A stretch of 34,122 nt of DNA from Akkermansiaceae bacterium (GCA_015062055.1 SUVK01000023.1:1-34122), one strand, 5' to 3'. Numbered from the stretch's first letter, positions 21,755 to 29,614 are shown. Made by a program: numbers and translations. Notes: generated by a model from the letters alone, not told the origin.

Positions 21755-23431
21755 ATGGTAAGACTGCTGGATTCTATGCGAATGGTGCGGGCTGTTTTCG
21801 TTGCTGCGGCTGCTGTTTTGGTAGTGGTCATCTCGGGCTGTGCCAAACCCTTGCTACCCCCGGCGAGAATATCGCAGTCAGAGCGCGAAGAATTGCCGGA
21901 TGCTCAGTTGATTACCATGTTGCGCAGTGATTGGGAGCAACTGAAAGACCCCAAGTTGACGCCTGCAGCTCGTGCCGAGGTGGTGGCTCGATACAATAAC
22001 AATACTTATTTGCTGGTACGTCGTCTGAGATATGATTTTAAAAAGGCGATGAAAGAGAATGACCTCTCACTCATGCCCTCCGGTATTGTTTTTGTGCAGG
22101 ATGGTATAGACCCCACCACCCCGCTGCGTAATATATACGAAGACATAGTGCCTGCACAAGATGTTAATATTGAATCTTTGCAAGAGCATTACACCGAGCC
22201 CGGGTTGGGGCTCCCCCTGGTTGGGGTGATTCCTGCTGCCAACGTGAATAAAGTCGGCAAAAAACATGCTATTGCTTCGCGTGGTACCATTCAGGCTCTT
22301 ACGGTTCTTATCGAGTTCCCGGAAAATGACCCGCAGCGCATTGTTGTACGCATGGTACCGCGTAACCGCATAGAAACCACCAAGGTGGGTAAACTTACAT
22401 ACCCCCTCGCGGCAGATATATCTGCCCCCATCGAGGTGTATTGGAACCTTACACGAGTAAAAGAAGACCGCATGTTGGGCATGCTGCGCCCTCAAGAGCT
22501 GCGCAACACACAGGGCCTCTCGTGCATAGAGGCTTACAACCCCCATAAGATACCCGTCATTTTGACTCACGGCTTGATGAGCAGTGCCGGTACCTTTGAC
22601 AACTTGGTAAATCGCCTGATTGCAGACCCGGTCATTCGCGCCAATTATCAGTTCTGGTACTACAACTACCCCACCGGCGTGGCTTGGACGGTTTCTGCCC
22701 GTGATTATCGGGAATCTCTCGAAAAAATACGCAACGAGGTAGACCCCGACCACACGAATAAGAATTGGGACCGTATGATAGTCGTGGGGCACTCCATGGG
22801 CGGCCTTATTACCCATTACAGCCAGTGTGTGGAGCCGTGGCTGATGCTGCGTGACCGCAAAATCGGGCGCTTGGACATGAATGACTATATGGATGCTCGC
22901 TATGTAGACGAGCCCCTCCCGTTTGCCAGGCGCCATACCAATCTGCAAAAAGACTATTACTTTCGCCCGGTGAAAGCCGCCCGTGTTATTTACTTAGCGA
23001 CACCGCACCAAGGGGCCCCCATGGCGCAATATAGTGTTACCGGTTGGCTCATGGGGTTAATCGAGCTACCTCAAGCCGTGGTCGAAGAGGTCTTCAACGT
23101 GGCGACCCTGCAACAAGATATGCTCTTGATGGAGCCCTCTCGCTTAACCGATTGGTTTACAAGCGGCAATCAACTTTCGCCCGAAGGGTACTCCATTATG
23201 GGCCTGAAAGGCCTGGCCGTAAGAGATGTACCCACTCACTCCATTATTGGTGACCGTGGTAAAAATGATTCCCCCGACAGCTCCGATGGCGTTGTCCCCT
23301 ACTGGTCCAGCCACATCTCTTGGGGCTCAGAAAAAATTGTACCCGCCGACCACTCCGTTCAAGACGCCCCCGAAACGGCTGAAGAAGTTAAGCGAATTAT
23401 GTACGAGCATCTTAAATCTGCCAAACGCTGA
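21755..23431 (+). CDS. Alpha/beta-hydrolase lipoprotein (lipase/esterase-like)
   Basis: A 558-residue envelope hydrolase. The signal peptide ends VVVISGC, predicting lipidation at Cys29. The C-terminal half is an alpha/beta-hydrolase: VILTHGLMSSAGTFDNLVNRL (oxyanion strand), nucleophile elbow VGHSMGG with Ser347, YLATPHQGAPMAQYS, then Asp in SSDGVVPYWSSH and His in ADHSVQ as likely triad members. The N-terminal half (about 30-260) is not recognised. This looks like the PGAP1/lipase-type fold group; the substrate is unknown. I chose the ATG at 21755 from the promoter position; ATGs at 21776 and 21782 are alternatives. The frame open upstream to 21719 overlaps the promoter. Confidence 0.82.
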   Translation: MVRLLDSMRMVRAVFVAAAAVLVVVISGCAKPLLPPARISQSEREELPDAQLITMLRSDWEQLKDPKLTPAARAEVVARYNNNTYLLVRRLRYDFKKAMKENDLSLMPSGIVFVQDGIDPTTPLRNIYEDIVPAQDVNIESLQEHYTEPGLGLPLVGVIPAANVNKVGKKHAIASRGTIQALTVLIEFPENDPQRIVVRMVPRNRIETTKVGKLTYPLAADISAPIEVYWNLTRVKEDRMLGMLRPQELRNTQGLSCIEAYNPHKIPVILTHGLMSSAGTFDNLVNRLIADPVIRANYQFWYYNYPTGVAWTVSARDYRESLEKIRNEVDPDHTNKNWDRMIVVGHSMGGLITHYSQCVEPWLMLRDRKIGRLDMNDYMDARYVDEPLPFARRHTNLQKDYYFRPVKAARVIYLATPHQGAPMAQYSVTGWLMGLIELPQAVVEEVFNVATLQQDMLLMEPSRLTDWFTSGNQLSPEGYSIMGLKGLAVRDVPTHSIIGDRGKNDSPDSSDGVVPYWSSHISWGSEKIVPADHSVQDAPETAEEVKRIMYEHLKSAKR

Positions 23432-23457
23432 TTAACTCATTGAGTGTTTCGCTTTCG

Positions 23458-23490
23458 GGTCCCATCTTGCTTTGCCATTCAAGATGGACC
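23458..23490 (+). terminator. Hairpin after the hydrolase gene
   Basis: GGTCCCATCTTG (23458-23469) pairs with CAAGATGGACC (23480-23490), 11 base pairs with one bulged C and a 10-nt loop, 27 nt past the stop. No immediate T-run, so it is a weak terminator or an mRNA 3' stabiliser. Confidence 0.45.
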
Positions 23491-23517
23491 TGCGGATTGC
23501 CTTGTTTGCTCATCTCA

Positions 23518-23658
23518 TTTTTAAGGAGATTCTATGTAAGAGCCTTATTTCAATATCAACAGGGTGTGTTATTGAGGTTTAACCGTGAAGAATTGGACAA
23601 CCGATATATCGTTCAACCCAAAAAAAATCAATGTGAAATCTTGACATCTCCTTAAAAA
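23518..23658. repeat. 141-bp segment bounded by 13-bp perfect inverted repeats
   Basis: TTTTTAAGGAGAT (23518-23530) and ATCTCCTTAAAAA (23646-23658) are exact reverse complements. The interior is AT-rich, contains the palindrome CGATATATCG (23602-23611) and has no convincing gene. The right arm lies inside the spacer of the promoter at 23641. This looks like a small MITE-type element or a two-site operator. No target-site duplication was recognised. Confidence 0.45.
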
Positions 23659-23669
23659 AGAGCTATGAT
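23641..23669 (+). promoter_or_regulatory. Strong promoter of the PEP-CTERM gene
   Basis: A perfect TTGACA (23641-23646), a 17-bp spacer and TATGAT (23664-23669). The leader to the ATG at 23722 would be about 45 nt. The spacer contains the right arm of the inverted repeat. Confidence 0.7.
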
Positions 23670-23721
23670 TTCCCGTGTACGCAATAGAGATGTTGCGTTG
23701 TATTATTTATAGCATACGCAT

Positions 23722-24762
23722 ATGAAATCACGATTTTTATACACAATGTTTTCTGTCAGTGCGCTTTTATGCACACAGGCAATGGGTATAACCATTTCAA
23801 CGGAAGGTACAACTGACATCATCAGTGGAGAGGACTCTGTTGTTGTTCAAAAAGACCACACCGTCAATAAAATAGAAAACAGTGAAAACGGAACTTTCAT
23901 CAATGTGCAGGCCAACCTGACTGTGAACTCTGATTTGTCCGTAAAGCAAATAAGTTTATCACAGTACGATAAAGTTTGCAGCCTGACTGTTAACGGGAAC
24001 CTTACTCTTACCCCCAATACCAAGGGAGAAGGTGGCACATTGACGATAGCGCAAGGGGAATCTGTAACCGTTACCGGTACAACAACATTGAATGGGTGGA
24101 TGTCTCAAATTACAAAGCCCGCCACGTTGACAACCGGGAAACTTGTTGTCAACAATCAGACAAGCACCAGTGGTACAATTAAGGCTAATGAGGTGGAAGT
24201 TAATCATACATTCTCTCTGACGGGTGGCACCATTTCTTCTGTAGATGGTACGGCCGGCAGCTTCAATGTAAACGAGGGTGGGCATGTTTGGCAACAAGGG
24301 TGTGCCGTAGACCTCGATACTGTGGTAACAGGTGGCCAAATGACGATATACAAAGGCTCTTTTGCGGATTTAACCATGGAAGATGGTACCCTTAACGTAC
24401 GTGGAAACTTCAGCACCGGTAATCTTACCCTTGAGGGGGGTAGCGTCATTTTTAATGAAGGAACGGGGATTGATCTCGGGGGCAATATTTTGACCGTTGA
24501 AGATGGTGCCGTCATTAAGTTGCTCGTGACATCTGTAGATGAACTCTCAGATAGTTATACTCTGTTTAAAAATGTGGGGAGCCTCGCCGATAACCTGAAT
24601 AATCTGACTGTCATCGTGTCTGATTATGAAGGTAAAAACGAAACCACTATGCAATTGACATATAATAACGGGAGTGTAAATGCCACCATTCCTGAGCCGA
24701 CCACGGCGACCTTGAGCCTGTTGGCACTGGCCGCATTGACAGCGCGCCGCCGTCGTAAATAA
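23722..24762 (+). CDS. PEP-CTERM-anchored surface protein, beta-repeat rich
   Basis: A 346-residue exported protein. A signal peptide (about 1-22, ending TQAMG) is followed by a Thr/Ser/Asn/Gly-rich body with short beta-strand repeats (LTVNGNLTL, GGTLTIAQGESVTVTG, GGQMTIYKGSFADLTMEDGTLNV), as in beta-helix passenger domains. The C-terminus carries a PEP-CTERM sorting signal: IPEPTTATLSLLALAAL then ARRRRK. In exosortase-bearing bacteria this tail is cut after membrane insertion and the protein is passed to the surface or matrix. No exosortase lies in the window. Base composition is more AT-rich than rpsA or rpoA. Its exact role is unknown. Confidence 0.85.
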   Translation: MKSRFLYTMFSVSALLCTQAMGITISTEGTTDIISGEDSVVVQKDHTVNKIENSENGTFINVQANLTVNSDLSVKQISLSQYDKVCSLTVNGNLTLTPNTKGEGGTLTIAQGESVTVTGTTTLNGWMSQITKPATLTTGKLVVNNQTSTSGTIKANEVEVNHTFSLTGGTISSVDGTAGSFNVNEGGHVWQQGCAVDLDTVVTGGQMTIYKGSFADLTMEDGTLNVRGNFSTGNLTLEGGSVIFNEGTGIDLGGNILTVEDGAVIKLLVTSVDELSDSYTLFKNVGSLADNLNNLTVIVSDYEGKNETTMQLTYNNGSVNATIPEPTTATLSLLALAALTARRRRK

Positions 24763-24807
24763 AGGCGTGGCAAGGTCGTCCTACCGATATGTCACCACGA
24801 AAATTCC

Positions 24808-24821
24808 CCGAAGCAATTCGG
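24808..24821 (+). other. Small GNRA-loop hairpin
   Basis: CCGAA / TTCGG closes a GCAA tetraloop between the PEP-CTERM gene and its terminator, perhaps stabilising the mRNA 3' end. Confidence 0.3.
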
Positions 24822-24834
24822 TAAATGTAATTCA

Positions 24835-24866
24835 GCCGCTACAGAGGAATCTATAGCGGCATTTTT
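24835..24866 (+). terminator. Rho-independent terminator of the PEP-CTERM gene
   Basis: GCCGCTA (24835-24841) pairs with TAGCGGC (24854-24860), followed by ATTTTT. It lies about 70 nt past the stop codon. Confidence 0.8.
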
Positions 24867-24899
24867 ATCGTCATGCAAGGTGGTAAAATGCGCCACCGG

Positions 24900-25478
24900 T
24901 TAACGATAACAAGCTTTTTCCCACAGGTCGGGGCGGTGAAAATCGGGCTGTGTGTTGCAGGGTAGGGCGGTGGTGAGGAATATCTGCTCGGGCGAGTTCA
25001 GAATGGCTGCCGCAGTCAGTTTGCAATCATCAAGAGAGATACCTACCTCTTTTAACACCGCAGTGGGGATAAGGGCGCGGCAGCTCCAGCCATCCTCTGT
25101 ATTGCTGCCGGTGGCTAATATCCCCTTGGGTTGCCAATCCTCATACCCCGGGGCAATTTGTCGAGGCGCGCAGAATACCGCTGCCCACCACGCACCATTA
25201 GGGGCCAAGTTAAACTCCATGTATTTATCACCTGCAGGAGTTGTAATGAAAAACTCTGCTGCATCGTGGCGCCACAGCTCGGGTTGAAAACACCCGCATT
25301 TGCCTTCCGGGTGCACCTGTGCCATTGCTTTGCGGGCTGCTATGAACTCAAGCCCATCTGCTGAATGTGTAAAACAGTACACATACGGTGGCTCTACGGC
25401 GTTGCCGTACCATTCTTTCCCTATCTTTTGTGTTTGCGGGGTCGCTGCTGAAGAGATAACGCTTTGCATATACTGCAT
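24900..25478 (-). CDS. CBM9/DOMON-like carbohydrate-binding family protein
   Basis: A 192-residue protein. The pattern ELWRHDAAEFFITTP, KYMEFNLAPNGAWWAAVF and APRQ matches the carbohydrate-binding family 9-like (DOMON) fold, followed by DGWSCRALIPTAVLKEVGI and a final ILNSPEQIFLTTALP. In glycoside hydrolases such domains bind sugars. Here it is stand-alone and has no signal peptide, so a cytoplasmic role is possible. Met4 (25469) is an alternative start, because a TATGAT motif lies 3 nt upstream of the first ATG. It is convergent with the PEP-CTERM gene and divergent from rpoA. Its ligand is unknown. Confidence 0.7.
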   Translation of the reverse strand: MQYMQSVISSAATPQTQKIGKEWYGNAVEPPYVYCFTHSADGLEFIAARKAMAQVHPEGKCGCFQPELWRHDAAEFFITTPAGDKYMEFNLAPNGAWWAAVFCAPRQIAPGYEDWQPKGILATGSNTEDGWSCRALIPTAVLKEVGISLDDCKLTAAAILNSPEQIFLTTALPCNTQPDFHRPDLWEKACYR

Positions 25479-25593
25479 GTTATCATACCGAGCTCTGTTT
25501 TACAAGTTCGATTCTGTAAAAATAAAAAATTAAAATAAAAATACCGATATAGCGCAAAACCGGAAGAAAATGTGTCAAAAATCAAAAAAAGGC

Positions 25594-25622
25594 TTGCAAA
25601 AGTCATTCAGAACGTGTATCTT
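25594..25622 (+). promoter_or_regulatory. Promoter of rpoA-rplQ
   Basis: TTGCAA (25594-25599), a 17-bp spacer and TATCTT (25617-25622). The stretch TATCTTTG also resembles the Bacteroidota -7 box (TAnnTTTG). The upstream GGCTTGCAAAA is very similar to the -35 regions of tig and rpsA. Confidence 0.5.
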
Positions 25623-25630
25623 TGCCCCGC

Positions 25631-25703
25631 GCGAGTTAATCAAAATCGACCGTTGGTCCTCCATTTCTACGGAAGCTTAGCTCGCATGGGGGGAAACCCG
25701 GTC
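25631..25703 (+). promoter_or_regulatory. Structured leader of rpoA
   Basis: GCGAGTTAA (25631-25639) pairs with TTAGCTCGC (25677-25685), nine pairs including one G-U, enclosing GACC/GGTC (25648-25658) and TCC/GGA hairpins. GACCG (25648-25652) could also pair with CGGTC (25699-25703) outside the stem, forming a pseudoknot. This suggests a regulatory RNA structure just before the ATG at 25720. Confidence 0.35.
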
Positions 25704-25719
25704 ACCCATACAAAATATT

Positions 25720-26850
25720 ATGTTAGACGAACAGAACAACGAGCAGGAGGTCATCCAATTGGCCCATTTCGAGATTCCGAACACACTCAAGCGCATTGAG
25801 GACCCGGAAGACCCGAACCATGTTACCTTTATTGCCGAGCCCATTGAAACCGGATTCGGCCACACTTTGGGTAACTCCCTGCGCCGCGTGCTTCTCAGCT
25901 CTCTTGAGGGTGCAGCTATCACCAGCGTACGCATCGCCGGTGCCCAGCACGAGTTTACTTCTTTGCCCGGCGTGGTAGAAGACGTAACCGAGATTATTCT
26001 CAACCTCAAGAAAATCAAATTTGCCCACCACGGTAAAGAGCCCCGTACTCTTTCGCTCCGTGTTACCAAGCAGGGTGTTGTGACCGCCGGTGATATCCAG
26101 GAGGACCACATCTACTCCGTCGTTAACAAAGACCAGGTTATCTGCCACCTCGATCAAAGCACCATCTTTGACTGCGATTTCGAGGTAAATGTTGGCCGTG
26201 GTTTCTACACCGCCGAAGATAACAACGACAAGGATCGCCCCATCGGCGTAATCCCCATCGACTCCATCTTCTCCCCCGTTACCCGCGTGAAGTACGCTGT
26301 GGACAACGCCCGTGTAGGCCAGATGACCGAATTCGACAAGCTTGTGCTCGATATTTGGACCGACGGCCGCATCAGCCCCACAGATGCCATGCTGCAGGCC
26401 GCCAGCATCATGCGCCACCATTTGGATGTGTTCGTAGAGAGCGACAGCCGCCGCGTCTCCTTCGACAAGGCCTCCGGTGCCGATCAAGATGCCAACACTG
26501 CTCAGCTCCGCAAGTTGCTTAACATGAGTGTTAACGAGATTGAGCTCTCCGTACGCGCCGCTAACTGCCTCAACAACGCCAACATCACTACCGTTGGTCA
26601 GCTCGCTATGAAGACCGAGGCAGAAATGCTCAAGTACCGCAACTTCGGTAAGAAATCCCTCAATGAGATTAAGGACAAGCTCGTACAGTACGGTCTTTCC
26701 TTGGGTATGCAGATTGACTCCAAGCTCCTCGCAACTCCCAGTGCCCCCTCCCGCATCCGCGAGAACGACGAGCCCCGCGCTTCTGACCTCCAGGCTCTTA
26801 TCTCTCACAACATCGCCGCCTATGGTTTGGACGATGAGGACGATGAGTAA
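25720..26850 (+). CDS. rpoA: DNA-directed RNA polymerase subunit alpha
   Basis: A 376-residue alpha subunit that dimerises to nucleate RNA polymerase assembly and contacts promoter UP elements and activators. The N-terminal domain shows ETGFGHTLGNSLRRVLLSSLEGAAITSVRI and DVTEIILNLK; the C-terminal domain (about 263-335) shows NEIELSVRAANCLNNANITTVGQLA and MLKYRNFGKKSLNEIKDKL. Compared with E. coli (329) it has about 12 extra N-terminal residues and a 40-residue acidic tail ending LDDEDDE. Codon use is highly biased. rplQ follows 62 bp downstream, as in most bacteria. The upstream alpha-operon genes rpsM, rpsK and rpsD are not here. Confidence 0.97.
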   Translation: MLDEQNNEQEVIQLAHFEIPNTLKRIEDPEDPNHVTFIAEPIETGFGHTLGNSLRRVLLSSLEGAAITSVRIAGAQHEFTSLPGVVEDVTEIILNLKKIKFAHHGKEPRTLSLRVTKQGVVTAGDIQEDHIYSVVNKDQVICHLDQSTIFDCDFEVNVGRGFYTAEDNNDKDRPIGVIPIDSIFSPVTRVKYAVDNARVGQMTEFDKLVLDIWTDGRISPTDAMLQAASIMRHHLDVFVESDSRRVSFDKASGADQDANTAQLRKLLNMSVNEIELSVRAANCLNNANITTVGQLAMKTEAEMLKYRNFGKKSLNEIKDKLVQYGLSLGMQIDSKLLATPSAPSRIRENDEPRASDLQALISHNIAAYGLDDEDDE

Positions 26851-26912
26851 AGACCACTTGCCCACCATATTACAATATTTCACTATTAACTCAATACACT
26901 AATTAAAGAACT

Positions 26913-27425
26913 ATGAGACACGGAGTAAAAAAGGCTAAGCTTCAGCGCACAGCCTCCCACCGTAAGGCTCTGCTTGCCAACCAAGCTTGCAGCCTCATCA
27001 CCCACGGTCGCATCACCACCACCTTGGCCAAGGCGAAAGCCCTGCGCCCCTACGTGGAGAAGCTCATCACCCTTGCTAAGAATGGCTCCCTGCACGCTCG
27101 TCGTCAGGCTCTTGCCACTCTGCCCCAGCCGGCTGTTGTTACCAAGTTGTTCGGTGTTGTTGCCGACGCTTGCAAGGACCGCCAGGGCGGTTACTGCCGC
27201 ATCGTTAAGCTCGGCCAGCGCATGACCGATAGCGCCCCCATGGCTCTTATCGAGATTATCGACCTGCCCCAGCTTACGGCTCCCGTTGCTCCCTCCGTAA
27301 CCACCGGCACCGCTTCCTCCCCCGAGGTTGCCGCCCCTGCCGCTGAGGAGGTTGCTGAGACCCCCGCTGAAGTGGAAGAAACACCCGCCGCTGCCGAGGA
27401 GACTCCTGCCGAAGAGCAGAAGTAA
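26913..27425 (+). CDS. rplQ: 50S ribosomal protein L17 with Ala/Glu-rich C-terminal extension
   Basis: A 170-residue L17. The core (residues 1-118) is standard: MRHGVKKAKLQRTASHRKAL, LANQACSLITHGRITTTLAKAKALRPYVEKLITLAKNG, then RQGGYCRIVKLGQRMTDSAPMALIEII. The last 50 residues form a low-complexity acidic tail of Ala, Glu, Pro and Thr (EETPAEVEETPAAAEETP-like repeats), not found in E. coli L17 (127). Such tails are seen on ribosomal proteins of some lineages; their role is not known. It is co-transcribed with rpoA and ends at a bidirectional terminator. Confidence 0.96.
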   Translation: MRHGVKKAKLQRTASHRKALLANQACSLITHGRITTTLAKAKALRPYVEKLITLAKNGSLHARRQALATLPQPAVVTKLFGVVADACKDRQGGYCRIVKLGQRMTDSAPMALIEIIDLPQLTAPVAPSVTTGTASSPEVAAPAAEEVAETPAEVEETPAAAEETPAEEQK

Positions 27426-27452
27426 TTGCGTTTCGCAATAAAATCTCATTTG

Positions 27453-27485
27453 AAAAGTCACCGTTTTTCTCGAACGGTGACTTTT
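27453..27485 (+). terminator. Rho-independent terminator after rplQ
   Basis: A perfect 13-bp stem AAAAGTCACCGTT / AACGGTGACTTTT with a 7-nt loop, with T-rich sequence after it. The A-run on the other side would let it work in both directions. Confidence 0.92.
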
Positions 27486-27646
27486 CTGCTTGTTTTACGT
27501 AGCAGAAAATGTTAGTATCGCTCTTGGAAAATTAAGGGCGTTTCGTGTAGCAAAATTCTCTCATGGAATGTTAATGCCTATATTCCTACAGATTTAGTGG
27601 ATGTAAGTTTATTTTTGATAAAAATTAATATTTTTTAATTTAATGC
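27486..27646. other. AT-rich intergenic stretch without a gene
   Basis: Between the rplQ terminator and the next promoter the sequence is AT-rich (notably 27600-27645, with runs of A and T). It contains only frames of fewer than ten codons. The A/T tracts just upstream of the -35 element could act as an UP element for the promoter at 27647. Confidence 0.4.
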
Positions 27647-27675
27647 TTGCAATCCGGTTAAAAATTGTGTAGATT
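27647..27675 (+). promoter_or_regulatory. Promoter of the SPFH/zinc-ribbon cluster
   Basis: TTGCAA (27647-27652), a 17-bp spacer and TAGATT (27670-27675), preceded by A/T tracts. The predicted leader is about 70 nt and contains the hairpin GCACTC (27686-27691) / GAGTGC (27708-27713). Confidence 0.55.
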
Positions 27676-27750
27676 ATATGCATCGGCACTCATTGAGTAT
27701 TATAGACGAGTGCGCCAATTTATTAATAATCTATCAAACAATAAAGCTTT

Positions 27751-28911
27751 ATGGGACTTTTTGGAAGATCCGCAGCAAGTACAGCAAACCGTCAAGATCA
27801 ACCGTTTCTTGACGTGATTCAGAACAATGGGGGCAACACCGGGCGAGGGTTGATAGCATGGCGCGACCCGCGAACGGACTTTAATACGCGCTCGAAGTTG
27901 CTTGTTCGTAAAGGTGAAGAAGCCATTTTTGAAAACGGCGCCAGCGAGTGGGCTGTTTTCCCGGCCGGTACAGAGTGTACCTTGCATACGCAGAATATCG
28001 CATTTATCAGAAGACTGCGTGAGGCTTTTTCCGGTGGTGAGACATATTTCCCCTGTCGCGTCTACTTTGTATCTACAGAAGAGTTCGAGATAGAGTGGGG
28101 TACTACAGATCCCATTGGCTATACATGCCCGATTATCGGACCGGGTGCACAGCTTCGCGGCGGCGGTGTCTATGTGCTCAAGGTTTCAGACTCTGCCTTG
28201 TTTGCCGTAAAATGCCTGCGCGATAATGAGAGTTACACAACAGATATGCTCAAAATTAAATTGTTTGAGCGTATCTACCAAGATATTGCAGATATTGTAT
28301 CCCGTGTGCTTGAAGATACCGGGACAAACTGCATGGAGGTTTCCAAGCGCAAGAAGCAAATCGCCCGCGATTGTATGCCGGGTATTCAAGAAATACTCTC
28401 CCCCTACGGCCTGACCTTAGTTGATTACACCATCAGCCTCGAAGTAGATGAAGCTCAGCGCCAACTTTATGAAGGCAAGGTTCGCGAGCGCCGCCTCCAG
28501 GGCATGGGCTTACAAGCGGAATTTAATCAGATGGGTAATATGTATCACACCCTGAAAGGTATGGAGTTGCTGCACGAGTTGGCTTCTAATCCGGGAGCCG
28601 GTGGTGTTGCTGCTGCCGGTGCAGGTATAGGTATGGGCATGGCTGCCGGTGGAGCTTTTGCTGATATTGCTTCTAATGTGTTCGGCCGTGCAACTCAGTC
28701 TGTACAGCCATCGACCTCTCAATTCGGAGGAGAGAGCAGATTTGCGCCCGCCGGAGATGCCGGAGCATCCACGCCTTTTGGTCAATCTGTAGCACCTGTT
28801 CAAGAAGACCCGGTTGCCGTTCTTGCTAAACTCAAACGGATGTTGGAAGCCGATTTGATTACTCAAGCTGAGTATGATGCCAAGAAACGAGAGATTATGA
28901 GCAGAATGTAA
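27751..28911 (+). CDS. SPFH-domain protein (YdjI / virion-core-protein-like) with C-terminal SHOCT-like domain
   Basis: A 386-residue protein resembling B. subtilis YdjI: after a short N-terminus come LIAWRDPRTDFNTRSKLLVRKGEEAIFENG, FPCRVYFVSTEEFEIEWGT, GGGVYVLKVSD, and a long helical stretch (about 155-265) typical of SPFH scaffolds. A Gly/Ala-rich hinge (about 275-310) leads to DPVAVLAKLKRMLEADLITQAEYDAKKREIM, a SHOCT-like helical hairpin. SPFH proteins assemble into rings or scaffolds at membranes; no transmembrane segment is seen here. It is the first gene of the cluster; the four-TM gene begins 19 bp downstream. In Bacillus, YdjI-type proteins sit beside PspA-like and zinc-ribbon membrane proteins. 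Confidence 0.82.
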   Translation: MGLFGRSAASTANRQDQPFLDVIQNNGGNTGRGLIAWRDPRTDFNTRSKLLVRKGEEAIFENGASEWAVFPAGTECTLHTQNIAFIRRLREAFSGGETYFPCRVYFVSTEEFEIEWGTTDPIGYTCPIIGPGAQLRGGGVYVLKVSDSALFAVKCLRDNESYTTDMLKIKLFERIYQDIADIVSRVLEDTGTNCMEVSKRKKQIARDCMPGIQEILSPYGLTLVDYTISLEVDEAQRQLYEGKVRERRLQGMGLQAEFNQMGNMYHTLKGMELLHELASNPGAGGVAAAGAGIGMGMAAGGAFADIASNVFGRATQSVQPSTSQFGGESRFAPAGDAGASTPFGQSVAPVQEDPVAVLAKLKRMLEADLITQAEYDAKKREIMSRM

Positions 28912-28930
28912 TTTAATTTTGATAAAAACT

Positions 28931-29614
28931 ATGAAAAACGCTATGACTTCAATGCTGTTTGCGCTGCTGTTTCTTGCAGTGTTTAACTTTCTGTTCTTCT
29001 TCTTAGGAGGAACTGAGCATCCCCAATCTGTATGGATATCATATGGATTTATCCATTTTGCTTATTTAGGGATTTGGCTGTTGCCTCGTATGCTTGGTAC
29101 CAAGCACGAAAGCAATTATTACCTTTCGGGGCCTATCTATGGAATGTGTCTGAATTATTTTATAATTGAGTTCATTGTAGGTGTACTCTTTATCTTCTTG
29201 AGCATGGAGTCAGTAACATGGGCTCTGTGTGTGCAGGTAATTGTATGCGGCATTTTCATGTTCTTTATTTTGGGCGTGGCCAAAGCAAACCAGATAACCG
29301 GTCAGCAAATGCAGAAACGCGAAGCCGATATTCAAGTATACCGCTCTGCGTGCATGGAGGTTAAGAAGTTGGTGCCCCGTGCATCTTTCAATCCGACCCT
29401 TGCCAAACTTGTTAATACTTGCCATGATAAAATGGAGGCTTCCCCCTCTCGTCAAACTGCCGGCACCGAGCAGGTTGACCAAAGTATCATGCAAACCCTT
29501 TCCTCCTTGCGTCAATCTATGCTTAGTAAAGACGCGGATTCCGCTATTGCTCACGCCGAAGACTTGCTCGCTTTGATTGAGGAAAGAAGAGACCTCTTAA
29601 AATATTCTCACTAA
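28931..29614 (+). CDS. Four-TM membrane protein of the SPFH cluster
   Basis: A 227-residue protein with four predicted membrane segments (about 7-27, 34-51, 69-91 and 99-118), then a cytoplasmic helical domain of about 105 residues (QMQKREADIQVYRSACMEVKK, QTLSSLRQSMLSKDADSAIAHAEDLLALIEERRDLL). The motif VWISYGFIHFAYLGIWLL followed by YLSGPIYGMCLNYFIIEFI recalls small membrane proteins found beside SPFH and zinc-ribbon genes in Clostridia, although I cannot name the family. I chose the ATG at 28931; the frame opens upstream at a TTG (28919). The zinc-ribbon gene starts 27 bp downstream. Confidence 0.75.
   Translation: MKNAMTSMLFALLFLAVFNFLFFFLGGTEHPQSVWISYGFIHFAYLGIWLLPRMLGTKHESNYYLSGPIYGMCLNYFIIEFIVGVLFIFLSMESVTWALCVQVIVCGIFMFFILGVAKANQITGQQMQKREADIQVYRSACMEVKKLVPRASFNPTLAKLVNTCHDKMEASPSRQTAGTEQVDQSIMQTLSSLRQSMLSKDADSAIAHAEDLLALIEERRDLLKYSH

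Noticed and set aside
23523..23539. AAGGAG followed by ATG-TAA (start-stop)
   Set aside because: The AAGGAG is part of the left inverted repeat and no upstream promoter for this stretch was seen, so a regulatory start-stop is not supported.
23440..23655. 71-codon plus-strand frame between the hydrolase and PEP-CTERM genes
   Set aside because: TTG start, runs through the hairpin, inverted repeats and the -35 element of a strong promoter; probably chance.
25594..25624. Bacteroidota-type promoter implying a Bacteroidota host
   Set aside because: TATCTTTG fits that box, but nearly all other promoters here are of TTGnnn-17-TAnnnT type and the PEP-CTERM protein fits Verrucomicrobiota.
25723..26883. 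386-codon minus-strand open frame opposite rpoA
   Set aside because: Same shadow effect; rpoA is unmistakable on the plus strand.
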